A stretch of DNA of 6,553 bases from the NCBI GenBank assembly GCA_003731675.1, contig RCNQ01000077.1:1-6553 (forward strand), given 5' to 3'. The DNA comes from Bacteroidetes/Chlorobi group bacterium ChocPot_Mid (GTDB taxonomy: Bacteria; Bacteroidota; Ignavibacteria; Kapaibacteriales; UBA2268). The notes beneath the pieces were generated by a model. The model searched no databases. It saw nothing but the letters and a program-made list of their open reading frames with translations, and was not told the origin of the DNA. The translations under genes were made by a program, and so were the position numbers. Positions within the stretch are counted from its first letter, which is position 1, and every line of letters starts with the position of its first letter. Positions 1 to 4,425 of this stretch are shown here, in pieces.

Positions 1-30
1 AATTTTCATTAAGTTAGATATAATTAATTA

Positions 31-40
31 AGGGGGGAAA
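31..40 (+). promoter_or_regulatory. Strong G-rich ribosome binding site of the beta-barrel gene
   Basis: An AAGGGGGG stretch (about 30-37) ends three bases before the ATG at 41. It is the only strong Shine-Dalgarno-like sequence in the window and fixes the start of the beta-barrel gene. The six-G run stands out in an AT-rich region; the other genes here have weak, A-rich leaders. Only 40 bases lie upstream in the window, so the promoter cannot be judged. Confidence 0.7.
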
Positions 41-811
41 ATGAATTTAAACAAATATATTTACATTATTATGATTCTATTGACTTATTCACCTACTTTT
101 TCTCAGGGAAGTGCAGGTGAAAAAGCCATCTATGAAACCAGATTTATTGTTGATATGCCAACTGCCGGAGTTCTTGAAAAAGGGAATTTTGCAATTTATA
201 CAAATGCATTTTATCCTGGTGGAATTATGCTACAGCTCGATGCTTCTCCTTTTTCAGATTTTCTAATGGGAATCAGTTATAGCGGAACAAATATCATTGG
301 TTTCGGAGCAGTTAACTGGCAGGGAATACCAGGAGTTCATCTGCGATACCGCATAATTGATGAAACACTTAATCTACCGGCTTTCGTTCTTGGCATTAAT
401 ACTCAAGGCAGGGGAGACTTCAGCAGTAGTGAAAAAAGATTTCAGACATTTTCTCCCGGTGTATTTATTTCTGCGAGCAAAAATTACAGCTGGGCACTCG
501 GTTCAGTTGCATTTCACGGAGGTATTAATTATTCATTTGAACCATCAAAAAATGAGAATTTCCCAAATCTTTACTTAGGTATCGAACATTCCATTGGGAA
601 ATCTTTTGCACTTAACTTTGAATTCAACGCAACATTGAACGATGAAAACAAAAAATATATGAGCAACAAAGGACTTATCAATGCTTCATTGAGATGGTCG
701 CTTGCCAAAGGAATTACTCTTGATTTTCAGGCAAGAGACCTGCTCGAAAATATGACAATGAACAAAGCATTTAACAGGGCTGTCTGTCTTGAATATATCA
801 GTAGATTTTGA
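41..811 (+). CDS. Predicted outer-membrane beta-barrel protein, YjbH-like in style
   Basis: The 256-residue product begins with a Sec signal peptide: Lys5, a hydrophobic core at about 6-16, and a probable cut near residues 20-23 (TFSQG), possibly after Gln22. The mature part is rich in short alternating polar/hydrophobic stretches separated by Gly/Asn/Asp turns (for example about 47-57, 73-83, 98-106, 112-121, 138-147, 153-166, 176-184, 187-199, 210-221, 245-256). This pattern fits roughly 10-12 transmembrane beta-strands. The last residue is Phe, the classic terminal signal for insertion by the BAM machinery. The start is fixed by the G-rich ribosome binding site just upstream. No enzymatic motif is visible. 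The GGINYSFE and NLYLGIEHSIG stretches recall YjbH-like barrels linked in other bacteria to exopolysaccharide export, but that similarity is from memory and weak. It is most likely a small outer-membrane porin-like or structural barrel whose role is unknown. The gene is complete, with a TGA stop. Confidence 0.75.
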   Translation: MNLNKYIYIIMILLTYSPTFSQGSAGEKAIYETRFIVDMPTAGVLEKGNFAIYTNAFYPGGIMLQLDASPFSDFLMGISYSGTNIIGFGAVNWQGIPGVHLRYRIIDETLNLPAFVLGINTQGRGDFSSSEKRFQTFSPGVFISASKNYSWALGSVAFHGGINYSFEPSKNENFPNLYLGIEHSIGKSFALNFEFNATLNDENKKYMSNKGLINASLRWSLAKGITLDFQARDLLENMTMNKAFNRAVCLEYISRF

Positions 812-895
812 ACTATTGTGGAAAATATTTAATTATTTCAAACTTTTCAACAAAACCAATATTGAACAAAATCATTTTTACAGGACTTTTTTTAT

Positions 896-903
896 TATTT
901 TTG
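896..903 (+). promoter_or_regulatory. Possible Bacteroidota-type -7 promoter element
   Basis: TATTTTTG matches the TAnnTTTG -7 consensus of the Bacteroidota primary sigma factor exactly. It would place transcription start around 910 and give a leader of about 20 bases before the ATG at 929. I see no TTG at the expected -33 distance (the nearest, at 862-864, is about 10 bases too far). The region is so T-rich that a chance match is quite possible. If real, it would drive the small membrane protein gene and perhaps ppx. Confidence 0.22.
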
Positions 904-920
904 CTTTTTTAAAAAAAGCA
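902..920. repeat. Inverted repeat TGC-T6-A7-GCA before the small membrane protein gene
   Basis: A 19-base sequence reads TGC, six T, seven A, GCA and is symmetric around its centre. As RNA it could form a weak stem of about seven pairs with only two G-C pairs. It ends eight bases before the ATG at 929. It could be a weak terminator for the beta-barrel gene, a stiff A-tract near a promoter, a palindromic protein-binding site, or chance in AT-rich DNA. The symmetry is seen; any function is inference. Confidence 0.35.
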
Positions 921-928
921 GATTAGGA

Positions 929-1144
929 ATGATAAAGTTTTTAATAATAATCGGTATTATCTTTTTAGTCATTTTGCTGATAATTAAAATTGTCCGCAAA
1001 AAGATTGAAAATATTATCCAGCAATTTGTTCCGAAACAGCAATCTCAGTCGAAGGATACTATTGCCAATGAAGTCCTTTATGAGAAAGATGATGTTGTTG
1101 TTCTTAAAGGAGAAGCTGACCGAAAAAATCAAACTGAAGAGTAA
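929..1144 (+). CDS. Small single-span membrane protein of unknown function
   Basis: The 71-residue product has one strongly hydrophobic segment at about 4-22, then a basic patch (K20, R23, K24, K25). By the positive-inside rule this puts the C-terminal part in the cytoplasm. Residues 26-71 are polar and charged: a Gln/Ser-rich linker (31-42), a VLYEKDDVVVLKGEA stretch (49-63) with alternating acidic and hydrophobic residues, and a charged tail. The start is tentative: AGGA abuts the ATG with no spacing, so ribosome binding is weak. It lies between the beta-barrel gene and ppx on the same strand. It resembles in layout the short membrane-anchored DUF4834-type proteins common in Bacteroidota, but I cannot confirm family membership. 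It is probably real because the hydrophobic-then-basic design is coherent and the overlapping frame (990-1178) has no such logic. Confidence 0.6.
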   Translation: MIKFLIIIGIIFLVILLIIKIVRKKIENIIQQFVPKQQSQSKDTIANEVLYEKDDVVVLKGEADRKNQTEE

Positions 1145-1229
1145 TAATCCTGTTCATTTTTGTTATGAAAACATTTAATAATTTTAAATACTGTGAGATT
1201 TCAAAAGAGAAAATTAAGATTTAAAAAAT

Positions 1230-2786
1230 ATGGAAAAAACAGCACCAAAAATAGCCGCTATTGACGTAGGAACTAACTCATTCCATCTTATTATAGTATC
1301 AGTTGACCATCGTGGGATTTTACAGGTTCATTACCGTGAAAAAGAAACTGTGCGGCTTGGCTGTTGTGCTAAGGATATGAAGACTCTCCTGCCTGATGCT
1401 ATGGAAAGAGGTGTAAGTGCTTTGAGCAGGTTCGCTCTGCTTGCAAATTCAGAACAAGCTGAAATTTCCGCTGTTGCTACAAGTGCAGTTCGCGAGGCAG
1501 AAAACAAAGACGATTTTCTGAAAAAGGTCAAAAAGGCAACAGGTATTGATATTGAGGTTGTCAGTGGTGCAGAGGAAGGACGATTAATCTATCTCGGTGC
1601 TATTCATGCACTCCCTATCGAAAATCTGAAATCTCTCGTTATTGATATTGGTGGCGGTAGCACTGAAACTGTTATTGGTTATCAAGGTGAAATTAAATAC
1701 GTACATAGTGAAAAAATCGGTGCTATACGCTTAACTGAAGGCTTCTTCAAAAATGGTATTGCAACCAAAGAAAGCGTCTCTGCTTGCCGTGAATTTATCA
1801 AAGGTGCTTGGTCTCCAACTATGAAAAGATTAATTGAAACAGGATTTGAAACTGTTGTTGGTACGTCAGGCACAATTTTAAATTTAGCTGTTATGGCTCT
1901 TTCCGATAAGAAAGAAATACTTCCTGAAGAAATCAATGGTCTTAATGTCAGCAGGGAAGACATGCTTAATATCATTGAAAAAGTTGTTAATATACAGACT
2001 CCTGAAGAAAGGAAATTACTGCCTGGTATTGATGAATCAAGAATTGATATTATCGTTGCAGGTGCGTTGATAATCGAACATGCAATAAAATCACTTAATA
2101 TTCAAAATATACTAATCTCTTCTTACGCCTTGCGTGAAGGTATTGTTTATAATACTATACAAAAAAACCAGGCAAGACTTGAACACCACCAGCTTAGTCA
2201 TTTGCGATACGAAACTATTCAAAATATTTGTAAAAGATATAATGTCCTTATACCTCATTCTGAACACGTAAAGAACATATCTCTGCGAATATTTGACGAC
2301 CTGCAATGGATTCACGGACTAAGTTTTGTCGAAAGGGAATGGCTCGAAGCCGCTGCATTACTCCACGATGTTGGTTTTTATATATCAACAGACCAGCATC
2401 ACAAACACAGTTTTTATTTAATCAGTCACTGCGATATGCCCGGCTTTACAAAAGATGAATCAGAAATAATTGCCAATGTCGCAAGATATCACAGAAAAAG
2501 TCATCCAGCCAACAAACACGGAAATTTTAAAAAACTTCCTTCTGACAAAAAAAATATTGTCAAAATTTTAGCTGGTATTCTACGGATTGCCGAAGGGATT
2601 GACAGAAGACAACTCATGGTAATTAAAGATGTGAAAATTCAGACTATCGGGAAAAATATTACAATTTCTTTAATCCCCGAGTCAAATGCTGGTTATCCCG
2701 ATATCGAACTCTGGGGTGCAGATAGGAGAAAATCACTTCTCGAAGAAGCATTAGGTATGACAATCAAACTGGATGTGAAAGCTTAG
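1230..2786 (+). CDS. ppx: Ppx/GppA family phosphatase (exopolyphosphatase or pppGpp phosphohydrolase) with C-terminal HD domain
   Basis: This family removes terminal phosphate from inorganic polyphosphate (Ppx) or the 5'-gamma phosphate of pppGpp (GppA), in the cytoplasm. The 518 residues match the length of the long E. coli-type enzymes. The N-terminal actin-like ATPase fold shows phosphate-1 motif DVGTNS (12-17), catalytic-acid segment SGAEEGR (112-118, with the catalytic Glu at 115 or 116), phosphate-2 motif DIGGGSTE (139-146) and GTSGT (211-215). The conserved LPGIDESRIDII (264-275) and SSYALREG (297-304) segments follow. From about 325 an HD-type helical domain carries H346, H379-D380 (LLHDVG), HHKHS (390-394), ARYH (418-421) and D458. 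The remaining 465-518 forms the usual small C-terminal domain. The ATG at 1230 has an A-rich leader without a clear Shine-Dalgarno. It may be cotranscribed with the small membrane gene 85 bases upstream. No polyphosphate kinase gene is in view, so Ppx versus GppA cannot be decided; the symbol is by family. Confidence 0.9.
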   Translation: MEKTAPKIAAIDVGTNSFHLIIVSVDHRGILQVHYREKETVRLGCCAKDMKTLLPDAMERGVSALSRFALLANSEQAEISAVATSAVREAENKDDFLKKVKKATGIDIEVVSGAEEGRLIYLGAIHALPIENLKSLVIDIGGGSTETVIGYQGEIKYVHSEKIGAIRLTEGFFKNGIATKESVSACREFIKGAWSPTMKRLIETGFETVVGTSGTILNLAVMALSDKKEILPEEINGLNVSREDMLNIIEKVVNIQTPEERKLLPGIDESRIDIIVAGALIIEHAIKSLNIQNILISSYALREGIVYNTIQKNQARLEHHQLSHLRYETIQNICKRYNVLIPHSEHVKNISLRIFDDLQWIHGLSFVEREWLEAAALLHDVGFYISTDQHHKHSFYLISHCDMPGFTKDESEIIANVARYHRKSHPANKHGNFKKLPSDKKNIVKILAGILRIAEGIDRRQLMVIKDVKIQTIGKNITISLIPESNAGYPDIELWGADRRKSLLEEALGMTIKLDVKA

Positions 2787-2787
2787 C

Positions 2788-4425
2788 TCAATTAACTCTG
2801 ATTAACTTGGATTTTTTAAATAGTATTTTATATCCGCCAAATTTATTTATTTGAATATAATTCGAATCAATAAACGAATCAAGTAAAAATACTCGTGAAC
2901 TGACTCTGCTCTTATTTGGTTCAGGAAATTCAGTGTTCGGACATTGTACTATAAAATCAACATTCCACTTCCTAAGCTCAGAAATAATTTCTTTCTGAAC
3001 ATCTGCCCTTGTGGTAATTCCAGGATGAAACTCATGATATCTTGTTGCTGAATTTCTTCCGGACAAATAATATATCATCAAATCATTCATCAATACTTTA
3101 TCGTGAAAATAATTTGCAACAAGTATTTTATTATTTTCATCAACATTTCTTCTCAAATAATTGACTGTTTGCTCAAACTCTGTCGCCCATTGCTTTTCGT
3201 CGCATATTCCTTCAGCTTTTGGAATATTGAAACAAAGTGTAGCTTTCGATGATAACATCTTTTTTGTTCTGTTAATTTTGTCAGTTATCGGTACAATTAC
3301 AAGCAATGCAATAATTACTCCGAACACAATCTTAACTTTTCTATTATTCCAGTTTTCAAAAATTATTTTTGCAAATAGAATAAACGATATTAGCAAAGAA
3401 GGAAGGAGATGTTCTCTGTCACTTCTTATATAACTTTGATTCAATAATGCTATTCCGAGAATTAATAGATAAATGAAATCAGAATACTTCGATAAAAATA
3501 TTTTGTATGAATCAGCTTTTGTCCATCTGAATAATTTTATCAATGATAACAAATAAATCAAAAACGGAAAATAAAATATCAATGTCTCTATTCTAATCAA
3601 CAAACCCTTTACTTTAGATACTTCTCCGAAATAGGAAGGTATAGTAAAAGGCATCGGGAATGGTAAAGCACGATATTCCGGAAATATTGTTGAAGGAATC
3701 TTAATTAAGAGATTATACATCTCATTAATACCAGCTTCTTTAATAAAAAATAATGCAACTGGTAACAGTACTAACAAAACCCCAAACAAGTAAATTGCGA
3801 AATATTTGCTCAAGTATTTCCATCTATCTAAAATTAATTCGGAATTTGAAAAACTAACAATTAGAATATAAAATGTAATTACAACAAAAAAATAAAATCC
3901 AAAATCATGTCTGAAAATAGTTGCCAATGCAGTACTCAAACCTGCCAAAAACAAAACTTTGAGCTGTGATTTTTTTTCAAAGTCTTTGGCAAATAAAAAA
4001 CCAATCAGACCAAATAACATAGCCAATGGGACAGCTTTTCCGTAAAAAGGACTATATCCGAACCAAACGATTGATAAAAAATAGGGAATCAGGGCATATT
4101 TATTGTTTGTGAATTTCTTTGTAATTAAATAAACAATTACTGAATTTAAGAACATAATCAAAATTGAAAATATTCTTTCTGTTACAATACAATTACCGAA
4201 TAAATATAAAACAACAGATAAAATATAATAATAACCCGGAGCATAGATAGTCCAGAAATCCCTGTAAGGTATTTCCCCGTTCAATACCCGTTGAGCCCCG
4301 TAAATACCTATGGCTTCATCATAAATGTTTAATTCAAAGTTAAAAGCAATAAAAAGATAAATAATCCCAAAAATCATAGAAAGGATTAATAGCTTCTGAT
4401 TCTTATCAAATTTTGGATTTACCAT
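2788..4425 (-). CDS. GT-C fold membrane glycosyltransferase (family 39/ArnT-like) with soluble C-terminal domain
   Basis: Such enzymes transfer a sugar from a polyprenyl-phosphate donor to a lipid or protein on the outer face of the inner membrane. From the ATG at 4425 the product has 545 residues. A first membrane helix (about 11-29) leads into a periplasmic loop with the acidic pair D36-E37 (IYDEAIG), the position of the GT-C catalytic Asp. The hallmark GAQRVLNGEIPYRDFW (43-58) and APG (62-64) follow. Further hydrophobic helices lie at about 66-78, 84-102, 110-121, 131-146, 158-170, 175-192, 207-227, 282-298, 315-329, 338-354 and 366-380. Residues about 405-545 are soluble, with a SGRNSATRYHEFHPG (455-469) stretch and EVQ-like DVQKEI (475-480), seen in some bacterial GT39 relatives. 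A TTG start at 4467 would add 14 residues; I prefer the ATG, which overlaps the upstream stop by 7 bases. Donor and acceptor cannot be told from sequence. Confidence 0.82.
   Translation of the reverse strand: MVNPKFDKNQKLLILSMIFGIIYLFIAFNFELNIYDEAIGIYGAQRVLNGEIPYRDFWTIYAPGYYYILSVVLYLFGNCIVTERIFSILIMFLNSVIVYLITKKFTNNKYALIPYFLSIVWFGYSPFYGKAVPLAMLFGLIGFLFAKDFEKKSQLKVLFLAGLSTALATIFRHDFGFYFFVVITFYILIVSFSNSELILDRWKYLSKYFAIYLFGVLLVLLPVALFFIKEAGINEMYNLLIKIPSTIFPEYRALPFPMPFTIPSYFGEVSKVKGLLIRIETLIFYFPFLIYLLSLIKLFRWTKADSYKIFLSKYSDFIYLLILGIALLNQSYIRSDREHLLPSLLISFILFAKIIFENWNNRKVKIVFGVIIALLVIVPITDKINRTKKMLSSKATLCFNIPKAEGICDEKQWATEFEQTVNYLRRNVDENNKILVANYFHDKVLMNDLMIYYLSGRNSATRYHEFHPGITTRADVQKEIISELRKWNVDFIVQCPNTEFPEPNKSRVSSRVFLLDSFIDSNYIQINKFGGYKILFKKSKLIRVN

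Larger units (their letters stand above)
812..928 (+). other. Gene-free T-rich intergenic region
   Basis: These 117 bases separate the beta-barrel gene from the small membrane protein gene. They are very T-rich on the plus strand (long T runs from about 875 to 910). No GC-rich hairpin is visible, so a classical intrinsic terminator for the upstream gene is not evident. The right end holds an inverted repeat and a possible -7 box, described separately. Confidence 0.6.

Noticed and set aside
19..24. TATAAT hexamer upstream of the beta-barrel gene
   Set aside because: It would start transcription around base 31, within the ribosome binding site, and no -35 element fits at normal spacing within the window. 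A chance match in AT-rich DNA is more likely.
1160..1190. TTGTTA followed by TAAATA upstream of ppx as a sigma-70-like promoter
   Set aside because: The spacing is 19 bases and the second box matches poorly. The gap (1145-1229) is AT-rich enough to yield this by chance; no TAnnTTTG box is present.
1331..2315. Open frames on the minus strand inside ppx (1331-1531, 1682-1975, 2112-2315)
   Set aside because: All are short, antisense to a gene with clear conserved motifs, and encode no recognisable domain.
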